Assembly (NCBI GenBank): GCA_004297775.1
Contig: SCUE01000012.1
Coordinates: 238,979-302,978, forward strand
Reading direction: 5' to 3'
Source: Chloroflexota bacterium
Lineage (GTDB): Bacteria > Chloroflexota > UBA6077 > FW602-bin22
Length of the DNA: 64,000 nucleotides
The notes beneath the pieces were generated by a model. The model had not been told where the DNA came from, made no database searches, and was given only the letters and a program-made list of their open reading frames with translations. Below, piece by piece: positions 8,477-17,153 of the stretch (positions are counted from its first letter, which is position 1; the number at the start of each line of letters is the position of its first letter). The position numbers and the translations under genes were made by a program.

Positions 8477-9646
8477 ATGAGTGACGAGACGAATCGCGCG
8501 CAGGGTACGCCGAATGCCGTGGGTCCACCCGAGGTCGAGATTGGCTCGGCGCTGCAGGCGGCCGACGTCGAACGCGATTGGACCACGCGGCGGCTGGAGA
8601 TCTACCGGCAACTCGACGGCGCCGTGCAGCAGGCGGTCGCGAACGTGCTGCAGGCAGCGGCCGAGACGCGTCAGGCCATGGAGGCTGAAGCTAAGCTCGT
8701 TCTCGACCGACTTCGCCACGAACGATCGCGCCTCATCGAGGACATTCGCGACTACCGGCGTCAGCGCGATGGCCTGTCGAACGAGATCGGCGAGGCACGG
8801 CGCCGGGCCGAGGAAGAGGCGGCCCGCATCCGGCGAGCCGCCGAGACCGAGAAGACCGCGATGTTGCGGGACTCCGAGACGCGGAAGGTCGAGTTGACCG
8901 CCGAAATCCAGCGTCTCGAGCAACAGCTCGCCGATGTCAGCTCCGGTATCCAGTCGCTGCTCCAGGAGCAGATTGGACGCGTGCGCGGCGATGTCGGCCA
9001 ATCGAGCCGACGCGCACCACCGATCGAACGGACTCCACCGCGCGCGGCGCCACCCGCGCCGGCGCCCTCGGCTGCCGCGGCCTACGGCGCGAGCGCTCAG
9101 GTATCGCCTCCGGCGCCAGTCACGGCGCCCGTGGCCGCCGAGCCGCCCGCTCCGCCGCGGGACGGCGGGACAGATGTGACGCTGCCGCCCGTATCGCCGA
9201 TCGCTGAGCCTTCGATTCCGCCCGTGCGCGCTCGTCCATCGCTACCGCCGGTCGTTCCGCCGCGGCGGCAAGTAACGCCGCCGCCGGTCGCGACCCCATC
9301 GGTCTTGCCAGAGGAACCGGTCACGCGACCAGCGCCGGTCGTGGTCGCCGTCCCCGCGCGGCCAGCGGCCATTGAGCCGGCCGGGGTGCCGGGCAAGATC
9401 GAGGTCGCGGTCACGAATACCCCGAGTTTCGCGCGTGCGCTGGAGTTCCAGCGTGGGGTTCAGCGCACCGAGGGCGTCAAGCAGGTGCAGGCGCTGCAGT
9501 TCGAGCGAGGAACCCTCGTCCTGGCGGTCGACTACGAGCCGGAGGTCGATCTCGTGGCCGCGATCGAACGGCTGCCGAACCTCGGCGTAACGATGACCGG
9601 CGAGACGGCGACTCGCCTGGAGTTCACGTTTCCGCTGCCGGCTTAG
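8477..9646 (+). CDS. Coiled-coil protein with Pro-rich linker and conserved C-terminal domain (389 aa)
   Basis: This is a cytoplasmic-looking protein. Residues about 30-165 are a long charged coiled coil rich in Glu/Arg/Ala heptads (QQAVANVLQAAAETRQ and onward). Residues about 175-305 are Pro/Ala/Val rich and probably disordered. The last 80 residues form a compact alpha/beta unit beginning GKIEVAVTNTPSFARALEF. The arrangement resembles DivIVA/SepIVA-type scaffold proteins, but I cannot name a family. It follows the LysM gene by 11 bp and its ATG is preceded by GAGGG, so the two are probably co-transcribed and may work together in the envelope. Its 3' end overlaps hemW tail to tail by 4 bp. 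Confidence 0.65.
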   Translation: MSDETNRAQGTPNAVGPPEVEIGSALQAADVERDWTTRRLEIYRQLDGAVQQAVANVLQAAAETRQAMEAEAKLVLDRLRHERSRLIEDIRDYRRQRDGLSNEIGEARRRAEEEAARIRRAAETEKTAMLRDSETRKVELTAEIQRLEQQLADVSSGIQSLLQEQIGRVRGDVGQSSRRAPPIERTPPRAAPPAPAPSAAAAYGASAQVSPPAPVTAPVAAEPPAPPRDGGTDVTLPPVSPIAEPSIPPVRARPSLPPVVPPRRQVTPPPVATPSVLPEEPVTRPAPVVVAVPARPAAIEPAGVPGKIEVAVTNTPSFARALEFQRGVQRTEGVKQVQALQFERGTLVLAVDYEPEVDLVAAIERLPNLGVTMTGETATRLEFTFPLPA

Positions 9647-10851
9647 GCGGCCGCGCCAGCGGGTACTGCGCCGGTCCGGGCGGCCTCGAGGAATAGCCCG
9701 AATACCTCGTTGCCGAGGCGGCGTCCGCGCAGCGTCAGACCGATTCGATCCCCGGACTGCCACAGGAGCCCGAGTTCGATCGATCGTGTCATCGGCGCGG
9801 CGAGGTCTGACGCCACATCGCGGTCGAATCGCTCACCGACCGATATGAGGTCGACGCCCTCGGTAAGGCGTAGACCGAGCATCATCGTCTCACCGAGTTC
9901 CAGGTCTCGGTCGATCGCCTCGCTTTCCTCGATCGAGGCTCCATCGGCGATGACCGCCTTCACCCAACGGCGCGGATCTAGCGTGGCGACAGACCGACGG
10001 CCGCCGTACCAGGAATGCGCGCCGGGGCCGAATCCGAGGTACTCGAGATTGCGCCAGTAGCCGAGATTGTGCTGACAGCGGAAGCGCTCTGCGAGTGCCC
10101 AGTTCGAGATCTCATACTGGGAATAGCCCGCTTTGGCCAGCAGTTCCTCGGCCAGATCGAACATGTCGGCGACGAGGTCCTCATCGGGGAGCGGCAGTTG
10201 GCCCCGGGCGCGCAGCGTCCCGAACAGCGTCCCCTCTTCGACCGTGAGGGAGTACGCGGAAATGTGCTCGGGGCAGAGGTCGATCGCGCGGACGAGCGTG
10301 TCGCGCCATATCGCCAGTGTTTGACCGGGCAGGCCGTAGATGAAATCGAGATTCAGGTTGTCGAATCCGGCGCGGCGCGCGGCCAGTCGCGCGCTGGCGG
10401 CCTGATCGGCGTCGTGGATTCGGCCCAGACGGACGAGGAGAGCGTCGTCAAAGCTCTGCACGCCGAAGGACAGGCGATTGACGCCCAGGGCGTGGAACGC
10501 GGCCAACCGTGATTCGGCGATCGTACCGGGGTTCGCCTCGAGCGAGATTTCGATGCCAGAGTCAACCGAGAAACGCCCGCGGATCGCCGAAAGCACGCGT
10601 GCCACGTCGTCCGGCTGGAGCAGACTCGGCGTCCCGCCACCGAAATTGATCGTTCGCGCAGCGAGCGGCACTCTGCCGTTGGCATCACCGATCCCGTTGT
10701 TCGCGGCGCCGAAGGACGCGATCTCGCGACTCACGGCGTCGACGTACGGCGCGCGAAGGCGATCCAATCCGGCGAAGGAGTTGAAATCGCAATAGTGGCA
10801 TTTCGCGCCGCAGAATGGGACGTGCACGTAGACGCCGACCGCGGCTGACAT
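9643..10851 (-). CDS. hemW: Radical SAM heme chaperone HemW (oxygen-independent coproporphyrinogen oxidase-like)
   Basis: This 402-residue radical SAM protein has the cluster motif CGAKCHYC with C14, C18 and C21. The residue before C14 is Phe (HVPFCGAKCHYC), as in HemW and HemN. FGGGTPSLL binds SAM, and the C-terminal HemN-type domain is present. The C-x3-C-x2-C motif lacks the fourth Cys of HemN (CxxxCxxCxC), which favours HemW, a heme-insertion chaperone, over the oxidase. The ATG at 10851 has no Shine-Dalgarno sequence but has TATAGT exactly 6 nt upstream, suggesting a leaderless transcript. It is divergent from prfB. Confidence 0.9.
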   Translation of the reverse strand: MSAAVGVYVHVPFCGAKCHYCDFNSFAGLDRLRAPYVDAVSREIASFGAANNGIGDANGRVPLAARTINFGGGTPSLLQPDDVARVLSAIRGRFSVDSGIEISLEANPGTIAESRLAAFHALGVNRLSFGVQSFDDALLVRLGRIHDADQAASARLAARRAGFDNLNLDFIYGLPGQTLAIWRDTLVRAIDLCPEHISAYSLTVEEGTLFGTLRARGQLPLPDEDLVADMFDLAEELLAKAGYSQYEISNWALAERFRCQHNLGYWRNLEYLGFGPGAHSWYGGRRSVATLDPRRWVKAVIADGASIEESEAIDRDLELGETMMLGLRLTEGVDLISVGERFDRDVASDLAAPMTRSIELGLLWQSGDRIGLTLRGRRLGNEVFGLFLEAARTGAVPAGAAA

Positions 10852-10857
10852 GAGGCC

Positions 10858-10865
10858 ACTATAAT
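10858..10865. promoter_or_regulatory. Overlapping divergent -10 boxes for hemW (minus) and prfB (plus)
   Basis: ACTATAAT reads TATAAT on the plus strand (10860-10865) and TATAGT on the minus strand (10863-10858). The minus box is 6 nt from the hemW ATG, implying a leaderless message; the plus box leaves a 22-nt leader with GGGGG before the prfB start. Confidence 0.6.
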
Positions 10866-10893
10866 TCTGGCGGGCTTACGAGCTGGGGGTTCC

Positions 10894-12001
10894 TTGGACG
10901 ATATCCGTGCGCGACTGAACGAGCTTGAGCGGCGCGTGCGGGAGCTCGAGGTGCGACTTTGACGTTGCTGGGCAGGAGAAGCTCGCCCGCGAGCTAGAAG
11001 ATCAAGCCGTCGCGCCCGATTTCTGGTCGGACCCAGTCGCGGCGCAGGCGCATATGCGTCGCCTGAACGGTCTCGTTGCCGACGTCGATCAGTGGCGCAC
11101 GATCGGTGGGCGCATCGCCGAGGCCGGTGAGTACCTGGAACTCGCCGAGGCCGAACCAGATGACAGCGCGATGGTCGATGTCGAACGCGATGTCGCCGCG
11201 ATTGAGGATGACCTCGGTCGTATTGAGTTCGAGTTGATCTTCAGTGGCCCGTACGACGGCCGGTCGGCGATCATCGCCATCCACGCGGGCGCAGGCGGCA
11301 CCGAGTCCCAGGACTGGGCCGAGATGTTGATGCGGATGTACCTGCGGTGGTCCGAGCGGCAGGGATACAAGACGGAGATGCTCGACTTTTCGCCGGGCGA
11401 GGAAGCCGGAATCAAGAGCGTGACGCTTGAGGTCGTCGGTATTCGCGCCTACGGTCAATTGAAGGCCGAACACGGCGTCCACCGGCTGGTTCGCCTGTCG
11501 CCGTACGACGCGGCGCATCGGCGCCACACCTCGTTCGCACTCGTGGAAGTGATGCCGGAGGTCGAGGCGGCCGCGGAAGTCCAGATCGGACCAGATGACG
11601 TTCGGATGGACGTTTTTCGGTCGTCTGGCGCCGGTGGACAGAACGTTCAGAAGACGAGCACGGCGGTGCGGCTGACGCACATTCCGACCGGCATCGTCGT
11701 GACCTGCCAGAACGAACGGTCGCAGATCCAGAATCGTGAGTCGGCAATGAAAATCCTCATGGCGCGGCTCATCGCGATGGAAGCTGAGAAGCGCGATCGC
11801 GAACAGACGCGCTTGAAAGGCGAGCACAAAGAAGCCGGCTGGGGGAATCAGATTCGGTCGTACGTTCTCCACCCATACAACATGGTCAAGGACCATCGGA
11901 CCGATTTCGAAACCAGCAACACCGGCGCCGTACTCGACGGCGAGATCGGTGGCTTCATCGAAAGCTACCTCAGGTCGCGGGTCGGCGCGACGGCGGCGTA
12001 G
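10894..12001 (+). CDS. prfB: Peptide chain release factor 2, with programmed +1 frameshift
   Basis: RF2 terminates translation at UGA and UAA. The gene is split. A TTG at 10894 opens 22 codons ending CTT TGA (10957-10962), and slipping one base at 10960 gives GAC and the main frame to 12001, for 368 residues in total. The slip site CTTTGAC is preceded by a Shine-Dalgarno-like GAGGTG three bases before CTT, the known autoregulatory arrangement. The catalytic GGQ is present (SSGAGGQNVQKTSTA). The stop-codon recognition tripeptide reads SPY (RLSPYDAAHRRHTSF) rather than the usual SPF. The main frame alone would miss the N-terminus. GGGGG stands 4 nt before the TTG. Confidence 0.95.
10950..10963 (+). 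promoter_or_regulatory. prfB programmed +1 frameshift site
   Basis: GAGGTGCGACTTTGAC spans about 10948-10963: an SD-like GAGGTG, three bases, CTT, the in-frame TGA stop (10960-10962), then C. When RF2 is scarce the ribosome slips from CTT to TTT and continues in the +1 frame. This matches the arrangement known from Escherichia coli and many other bacteria. Confidence 0.93.
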
Positions 12002-12020
12002 CACCGAGGACGGACGTCGA

Positions 12021-13259
12021 TTGCGTCGACTTCACCCATTGACGACGATCGCGCGCGACGCCGGACGCATCTCCCTTGCCGGGATCGTCGCCGGCTGCAT
12101 TGCCCTTCTGTCCGTCGCGACGACCGAGGCGGCGGCCGATGCACGGATCATTCGAACGTCGGTCGAGTCGCGCTTTCCCGAATCGGCGATCGTTCGCGTC
12201 GAGGCCGCCGTGACCCGGCCGATCGCGCGCGCGTATTTTCAGTACCGGATCCTCGGACGCCGGGCGATCACCCAGTCGCAAGTCCGCGTCACCGGGGCGC
12301 CGGGCGCGATGGCTGGATCGCACGTGTTCGATTTCTCGAAGAACTACTTGCCGCCCGGGACCGACATCGAGTACCGATGGCAACTCTTCGACGATCGGGG
12401 ACAGGAGTTCGTCAGCCCGTTCTACGCCGCGCGGATTGACGATGAGCGGATTACCTGGCGGACGCAGACGGTTCGCGGCATCGACGTGCGCTGGTCGCGT
12501 GGCGACGAGGTCTTTGGTCGCGCGCTGCTGAACGTCGTCGATCGCGCCATCGTGGCGGCGGCGGCCGAGGTCGGCGCGACGCCGCCACGCGGCCTGCGGG
12601 TCACGCTATACGGAGATCTCGAAGAGTTTCGGTCCGCGCTGTTCAAGGGCAGCTTCGAATGGGTGGGCGGGACGTTTTACCCGGAGGAGCGTGTCATCAT
12701 CGCGTACGCGCCGCCGACGGCGCAGGGGCTCGACATCGCGCGGCGCGCCCTCGCCCACGAACTGGCGCACGCGGCCGTTCACCAGGTGACGGACAATCCC
12801 TTCGGTGAGGTGCCCTCGTGGCTGAACGAGGGGCTTGCTTCACGGGCGCAAGGAACGGTCGATACCGCGAACACCGACGCCTTGATCGAAGCGGTCGCGT
12901 CGAACCGGTTGCTGTCCCTCCGAGCCCTGGGCGGATCATTCCCGTCTGACGCGGACGAAGCTCGGCTCGCTTATGCGCAGAGCGCGTCGGCGGTTAGCTA
13001 TCTGGTCGAGCGGCGCGGCCGGGGGAGCACCTATGCGCTCCTCCGGGAATATGCGAACGGTGTCACCTTCGACGAAGGCGCGATCGCCGCGCTCGGCAGC
13101 GATATCGACGCGCTCGATATCGAGTGGCGGTCGTGGCTTGCGCCGTGGGCGATGATGAAAGCGCCGCCGTTCGACGACGCTCCCGAACCGGTCGGTCACA
13201 CGGCGTCGAGTCCGCTCGACGCGATTCGGGACCTGATGGCCGGTCTCTTGGGGCGCTAG
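12021..13259 (+). CDS. Exported gluzincin-type metalloprotease (peptidase MA-like)
   Basis: This 412-residue protein starts at TTG 12021, with GAGGA about 11 nt upstream. A Met start further upstream is possible but would run inside prfB. Residues about 15-40 form a signal peptide or anchor ending near ATTEAAADA. The zinc site is complete: HELAH (H246, E247, H250) and the glutamate of SWLNEGLAS at E270, the gluzincin pattern of the Peptidase_MA-like family. It lacks the repeated C-terminal parts of large aminopeptidases. Its substrate is unknown; an extracytoplasmic peptidase is the safest reading. It overlaps the convergent flavin reductase gene by 4 bp. Confidence 0.78.
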   Translation: MRRLHPLTTIARDAGRISLAGIVAGCIALLSVATTEAAADARIIRTSVESRFPESAIVRVEAAVTRPIARAYFQYRILGRRAITQSQVRVTGAPGAMAGSHVFDFSKNYLPPGTDIEYRWQLFDDRGQEFVSPFYAARIDDERITWRTQTVRGIDVRWSRGDEVFGRALLNVVDRAIVAAAAEVGATPPRGLRVTLYGDLEEFRSALFKGSFEWVGGTFYPEERVIIAYAPPTAQGLDIARRALAHELAHAAVHQVTDNPFGEVPSWLNEGLASRAQGTVDTANTDALIEAVASNRLLSLRALGGSFPSDADEARLAYAQSASAVSYLVERRGRGSTYALLREYANGVTFDEGAIAALGSDIDALDIEWRSWLAPWAMMKAPPFDDAPEPVGHTASSPLDAIRDLMAGLLGR

Positions 13260-13828
13260 TCCCGCTCGGGAGTTGGCGCGTCGGCGATGAGTTGCTCTTC
13301 GAGGACGGCGAAGCGGTCGGCGCCGAGGTGGTGCAGCGGGCGGAGATCCCGCTCCTTCAAGAGGTACACACTGTCGAACGATTCCTCCTCGGCCGAGGCG
13401 TGAACGATTTCGGCGATGAAGATCGTGTGATCGCCCGGCGTCACCATCTCGACGACCGCGCACTCCAGGTGCGCTATGCATTCCTCGATCAGTACCGGGC
13501 GCACGACGTGTGGACCGGCCTCGTGCAGGCCGGTCACCTTGAGTTTGTTGTGATCGCGTCCGGAGACGGAGCCGCAGTAGCGGGTCTGGCGCATCAATTC
13601 GATCGTCGGGATATTGATCGCAAACTCGCTGCTCTTCTTGATCAACTCGTGGCTCAAGGTCGCTTCGTGGACGCAGAGACCAATCAGGATCGGGCGTGCG
13701 CTCACCGGAGTGATCCAGCTCGCCGCCATCACGTTCATGTCGCCCTTGTAGTACGAAGTGACGAGCGTGACCGGGCCACAGGCGAGCAACCGATAGCCTT
13801 GCTCGCGGGGAATTTCTCGCTTTGCCAC
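13256..13828 (-). CDS. Flavin reductase-like FMN-binding split-barrel protein
   Basis: The 190-residue protein fits the flavin reductase-like/flavoredoxin family: an N-terminal CGPVTLVTSYYKGDMNVMAASW strand-loop that binds FMN phosphate, then IGLCVHEATLSHELIKKSSEFAIN. Members reduce flavin with NAD(P)H or pass electrons from FMN; which applies here cannot be read. The GTG start at 13828 has TAGACT 6 nt upstream and no Shine-Dalgarno sequence, pointing to a leaderless mRNA. It is divergent from hisH with only 23 bp between the chosen starts. Confidence 0.85.
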   Translation of the reverse strand: MAKREIPREQGYRLLACGPVTLVTSYYKGDMNVMAASWITPVSARPILIGLCVHEATLSHELIKKSSEFAINIPTIELMRQTRYCGSVSGRDHNKLKVTGLHEAGPHVVRPVLIEECIAHLECAVVEMVTPGDHTIFIAEIVHASAEEESFDSVYLLKERDLRPLHHLGADRFAVLEEQLIADAPTPERD

Positions 13829-13834
13829 GACCCG

Positions 13835-13844
13835 AGTCTATCAT
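13835..13844. promoter_or_regulatory. Overlapping divergent -10 boxes (flavin reductase minus, hisH plus)
   Basis: AGTCTATCAT gives TAGACT on the minus strand (13840-13835), 6 nt from the GTG at 13828, and TATCAT on the plus strand (13839-13844), 7 nt from the GTG at 13852. This supports 13852 as the hisH start. Confidence 0.6.
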
Positions 13845-13851
13845 CGGCCCC

Positions 13852-14481
13852 GTGATCGCCATCGTGGACTACGGTGCCGGAAACCTCCGTAGCGTGGTGC
13901 GGGCCGTGCAATCCCAGGGCGCCAATCCATCGGTCACATCGAGCGGCGCGGACGTGGATCGTGCCGATGCTCTCATTCTGCCCGGCGTCGGCGCGGCCGC
14001 CGACACGATGGCTCATCTGCGGCAGTACGACCTCGTCGAACCGCTATGCGCGTACATCGCAAGTGGACGCCCGTTTCTCGGCGTCTGCATGGGTTTGCAG
14101 GCGCTCCTGACCGGCAGCGAAGAGGGCGGATGGCACGCCTGCCTCGACATCGTCGACGGACGGGTCAAGCGGTTCTCGAATGATCTGATCGTCCCGCACA
14201 TGGGCTGGAATCAAGTCGATGTTCGCCGAGATCACCCGGTGTTTCGCGATATCCCGGATCACTCGTTCTTCTACTTCGTTCACTCGTACTACTGTGCACC
14301 GGCGTCGGAGGACACGATCGTGGCCACGACCGCGTACGGCGGTGACTTTCCGAGCGTGCTCGGTGGCGGAAACTGGATCGCGACCCAATTTCATCCCGAG
14401 AAATCGGGCGCGGCCGGCCTTCGCGTGTACAAGAACTTCCTGACGTGGGCCGGTGTGATGCTGGAACCGGCTACTCGTTGA
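13852..14481 (+). CDS. hisH: Imidazole glycerol phosphate synthase, glutaminase subunit HisH
   Basis: HisH releases ammonia from glutamine for HisF in histidine biosynthesis. The 209-residue class I amidotransferase carries the full triad: C79 in GVCMGLQAL, H181 and E183 in FHPEKSG. The start GTG at 13852 gives the family-typical beginning IAIVDYGAGN; the longer frame from 13822 would add ten unlikely residues. No other his gene lies in the window, so its partner hisF must be elsewhere. It runs tail to tail into the DUF3090 gene with an 11-bp overlap. Confidence 0.92.
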   Translation: MIAIVDYGAGNLRSVVRAVQSQGANPSVTSSGADVDRADALILPGVGAAADTMAHLRQYDLVEPLCAYIASGRPFLGVCMGLQALLTGSEEGGWHACLDIVDGRVKRFSNDLIVPHMGWNQVDVRRDHPVFRDIPDHSFFYFVHSYYCAPASEDTIVATTAYGGDFPSVLGGGNWIATQFHPEKSGAAGLRVYKNFLTWAGVMLEPATR

Positions 14482-15001
14482 CCGGGTGAGGTGTCTTGCC
14501 GTTCGTCCCCGGGCAGGCGTGGTGGGTGCCGGGAACGATCGGTGTGTTGCAGAGCGGGCATCGCGGCCGACCGGCGGTCATTGCCGCGCCGATCTCGGCG
14601 CTGACGGTTTTCATCTGACCGCGCGATGCGCGCACCGTCGCGGTCGGAGATCCCTCCGGATCGGATTCCTGATCGTGGGCGAGTAGGACAAGCAAGTCCC
14701 GCTCGTCGTCGTACCCCAGGCCCAAACGGCCGACGCGAAACTCGATCGTGAATCGATTCGGGAAGTCGCCGGACTCGCTCGACGGTATCGCTGGCTGGAC
14801 GCGGCCGAGCTTGCTCGACTGAAGCTGGACCAGCAACTGATCGATCGCCATGGCCAGTGCGTGCAGTTGCTCCTTCTCCATCCACAACTGCGCCGCGCCG
14901 GACGGCGACACCACGCGAATACGGAACATGCGTTTGCCTGGCTCGCCGACCGCGTCGGCCTTGATGTGATCGGCGACCGTCAGATCGAGCGGTTCAGCCA
15001 C
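14471..15001 (-). CDS. DUF3090 family protein
   Basis: This 176-residue protein matches the DUF3090 family as I know it from Actinobacteria and Chloroflexota: an N-terminal beta-rich part with FRIRVVSPSGAAQLWMEKEQ, the helix LHALAMAIDQLL, a middle VGRLGLGYDDERDLLVLLA, and a C-terminal zinc-knuckle tail CPLCNTPIVPGTHHACPGTNG. The family has no firmly assigned biochemical function. The four C-terminal Cys/His residues are likely metal ligands. The ATG at 15001 lies inside the end of the upstream YggX-like gene (8-bp overlap), so the pair is co-translated. Confidence 0.82.
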   Translation of the reverse strand: MAEPLDLTVADHIKADAVGEPGKRMFRIRVVSPSGAAQLWMEKEQLHALAMAIDQLLVQLQSSKLGRVQPAIPSSESGDFPNRFTIEFRVGRLGLGYDDERDLLVLLAHDQESDPEGSPTATVRASRGQMKTVSAEIGAAMTAGRPRCPLCNTPIVPGTHHACPGTNGKTPHPVNE

Positions 15002-15248
15002 TGGGCGACTCCGCCGCGGCCGGGAGCTTCAAGTATTCGCGCAAGATGACGTAGAGACGCTGCCGGTCACTCGGGTCGGCCGGCTTGAGGCCGAGGTGGT
15101 TGATCAAGCGAAACGATTCGTCGCGCCAGGCCACCCAGCAGTCGACACACACGCGCGCAACGATCTCGCGGCCGAGGGCGCCGCCCAGTGGAGGAGCTGT
15201 GAGGCCTTCATTTTCGGTGCCGCACCGAACGCAGGTGACGCGAGCCAT
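14994..15248 (-). CDS. YggX-like Fe(2+)-trafficking family protein with extra CxxC pairs
   Basis: The 84 residues align by eye with YggX (oxidative damage protection/Fe(2+) trafficking): MARVTCVRCGTENEGL, the PPLGGALGREI stretch, then W..W..D.... LINHLGLKPADPSDRQ. Unlike the proteobacterial protein it has two CxxC pairs, C6/C9 and C34/C37, enough for a zinc or Fe-S site. It lies between a protein of unknown function and DUF3090 in a three-gene minus-strand operon. Family assignment is good; the effect of the added cysteines is inference. Confidence 0.72.
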   Translation of the reverse strand: MARVTCVRCGTENEGLTAPPLGGALGREIVARVCVDCWVAWRDESFRLINHLGLKPADPSDRQRLYVILREYLKLPAAAESPSG

Positions 15249-15255
15249 CGGGACG

Positions 15256-15729
15256 CTAACGCGCCGCCGCGGTCGAAAGTCGTGCCTGAATCAAAGACTC
15301 AACTTTCTTGCGCTGGCCGATAATGTCAATTGCGCCATCTCGAGCAATCCTGGCGCTCAATCCGGCCGAGGCCGCGTAGGGGAACAACTGGTAGCGACCG
15401 ACCACGAGATCGCCCGTATCACGGTTGAAGTCGGCGTACAGCGTCGCGTCCCCGAGTTGGGCGAGCCATGCTCCGATGCCGGCGAAGATCGCCCCGCGCC
15501 GTTTCGCCTCGTCACCGTCGCCGAGCGTTGCCGAGAACACCGGGCGCGACGACCACCAGTGGTTGTAGTAGCCGGTCGGCGTGGCGCGAATCTCGATACC
15601 GCCCGACGCGGTGGTCGGATCTACGCGAAGGACCGCGTCGTCCGATTCTTCGATCAAGGCCGCGCCGGGGAAGAATGGGTGAATCTCGTCGATGCGACGA
15701 CGATGCAGGCCCGAAATTCGATAGACCAT
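15256..15729 (-). CDS. Protein of unknown function (157 aa)
   Basis: I do not recognise this soluble protein. From ATG 15729 it reads MVYRISGLHRRRIDEIHPFF and is rich in Gly, Ala and aromatic residues (GYYNHWWSSRPVFS). It is mixed beta/alpha by pattern, with no signal or membrane helix. An upstream extension of the frame exists but is Arg-rich shadow sequence over the lipoprotein gene, so I reject it. It is the first gene of the operon with the YggX-like and DUF3090 genes (7-bp gap). Its ATG is only 2 bp from the divergent ATG of the lipoprotein gene (CATCGATG), which leaves no room for conventional promoters. Confidence 0.6.
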   Translation of the reverse strand: MVYRISGLHRRRIDEIHPFFPGAALIEESDDAVLRVDPTTASGGIEIRATPTGYYNHWWSSRPVFSATLGDGDEAKRRGAIFAGIGAWLAQLGDATLYADFNRDTGDLVVGRYQLFPYAASAGLSARIARDGAIDIIGQRKKVESLIQARLSTAAAR

Positions 15730-15731
15730 CG

Positions 15732-17096
15732 ATGAGCGCCCCCGGGGGAGTCGGAACAATCGGAATATATACGGTCGCGGTCTGGCTAGGCCTTGCCGCC
15801 GCGTTGGCTCTGCTTCCCGGGTGCGCGCCGTCGGCGTCGCTGTTCGAGCCAACCGCGCGACCGAGCGGCGGCGAGAACTCGTTCGTCGTCGAAACCGAGA
15901 ACCGCGGTCTCTTGCCGACGAGGCTGGCGCCGAGCCGCCCACCGCCGACCGCGACGACCAACATCGTCGCGGTAATTCCGAACGTGGTCCTCTTTCCGAC
16001 ATTTACGGCGCGCCCAACGCAGACGCCGGAGCCGCCGATCGAGCAGCTTGCGACAACGACGCCGCGTCCCGGTGCGACGGCGCCGACCGGGAGCCGACCG
16101 ATGTTCGAACTGCCGACACCGGCGCCGACCGCGACGCGGACCCCGCGGGTGACAATTGCGGCGGCCGCCGCCGAACAGACGCGCATCGCGCGACTGCCGC
16201 CGACCAAGACGCCGCGCCCGGTCGACGATCTCGAACCGAACGACACGCGCGATACCGCGACGGCGCTGGCGATCGACGCGCCGCTCGATGGGCTGTACAT
16301 CTCGAGCGTCGACGACGTCGACGTCTTCGTGGTGCAGACCTCGGCCGCGAACGGCGACCTGGTGATCACAGTCACGGGGAATCCGCCGGCGTTCAAGATC
16401 GATGTCCTGAACGCGATCGGCGTCAATTTCGGGCGACAACGATTCGATGGCACGACATCGACACGGTCGTACGCCGAACTAACGCCGGCCGATACCCAGT
16501 TCTACGTGTACGTGCGCAGCCTCGGCGCGCGGCTGATCGATGGGCCTTACACGATCTCGGCGACGCTCCTTGAGCCGACGATCAACGGTGTGCGGCTGCG
16601 ACCGGGCGCTGGTTTCGATGACGTGTACGAATGCGAAGATTTCCCATCGCAAGCGGCGGCTCAGGCATTCCTGCGCCGCTATCCGCACGATCCGAGCGAG
16701 CTCGACACGAATCGAAATGGCATCGCGTGCGAGAGTAATGCGGCGCCGCGGGACTTGAATCCGGTGCTCCACGTCGACCCGGCGGTGACACCGACGCCGA
16801 TCGTCCTGGTGACCGCAACGAGGTCGCCGACACCGACCACAACCAGAACTCCGACCCGGACACCGAGTCCGACTCCGTCACCGATGCCCACCCCATACCT
16901 CCCAGGCGCGGCCTACAACTGCGCCCCGGACGGGAAGCCTGGATTCTCGTCCCAAGCTGAAGCTCAGAAGTACCTACGGTGGGCTCCGTCGGACCCGAGC
17001 AACCTCGACAATGACCGCGACGGCATCGCGTGCCAAACTACCTCCTACCCGACGAGAACTAGGGACCTAACCCCAGTCCCGACTCCAGCGCCGTAA
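15732..17096 (+). CDS. Lipoprotein with PPC-like domain and two Excalibur calcium-binding repeats
   Basis: The 454-residue secreted protein has a signal peptide ending in the lipobox-like LLPGC at residue 31, so C31 would be lipidated. Pro/Thr-rich spacers separate a pre-peptidase C-terminal-like sandwich (LEPNDTRDTATALAID near residue 165) from two Excalibur motifs, DTNRNGIACES near 328 and DNDRDGIACQ near the C-terminus, each with the spaced Asp/Asn residues and two cysteines typical of this extracellular calcium-binding unit. It was probably exposed on the cell surface; substrate or partner is unknown. Its start lies back to back with the divergent gene at 15729. Confidence 0.8.
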   Translation: MSAPGGVGTIGIYTVAVWLGLAAALALLPGCAPSASLFEPTARPSGGENSFVVETENRGLLPTRLAPSRPPPTATTNIVAVIPNVVLFPTFTARPTQTPEPPIEQLATTTPRPGATAPTGSRPMFELPTPAPTATRTPRVTIAAAAAEQTRIARLPPTKTPRPVDDLEPNDTRDTATALAIDAPLDGLYISSVDDVDVFVVQTSAANGDLVITVTGNPPAFKIDVLNAIGVNFGRQRFDGTTSTRSYAELTPADTQFYVYVRSLGARLIDGPYTISATLLEPTINGVRLRPGAGFDDVYECEDFPSQAAAQAFLRRYPHDPSELDTNRNGIACESNAAPRDLNPVLHVDPAVTPTPIVLVTATRSPTPTTTRTPTRTPSPTPSPMPTPYLPGAAYNCAPDGKPGFSSQAEAQKYLRWAPSDPSNLDNDRDGIACQTTSYPTRTRDLTPVPTPAP

Positions 17097-17116
17097 CGAC
17101 AAACAGCCGACTCGTG

Positions 17117-17146
17117 TTGACACCGAAATTGGCGCGGCGGTATCAT
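17117..17146 (+). promoter_or_regulatory. Strong sigma-70-type promoter of the secE-nusG-rplKA operon
   Basis: TTGACA (17117-17122), an 18-bp spacer and TATCAT (17141-17146) form the best full promoter in the window. The predicted transcription start is near 17153, 70 bp before secE. Confidence 0.75.
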
Positions 17147-17153
17147 CGGTGTA

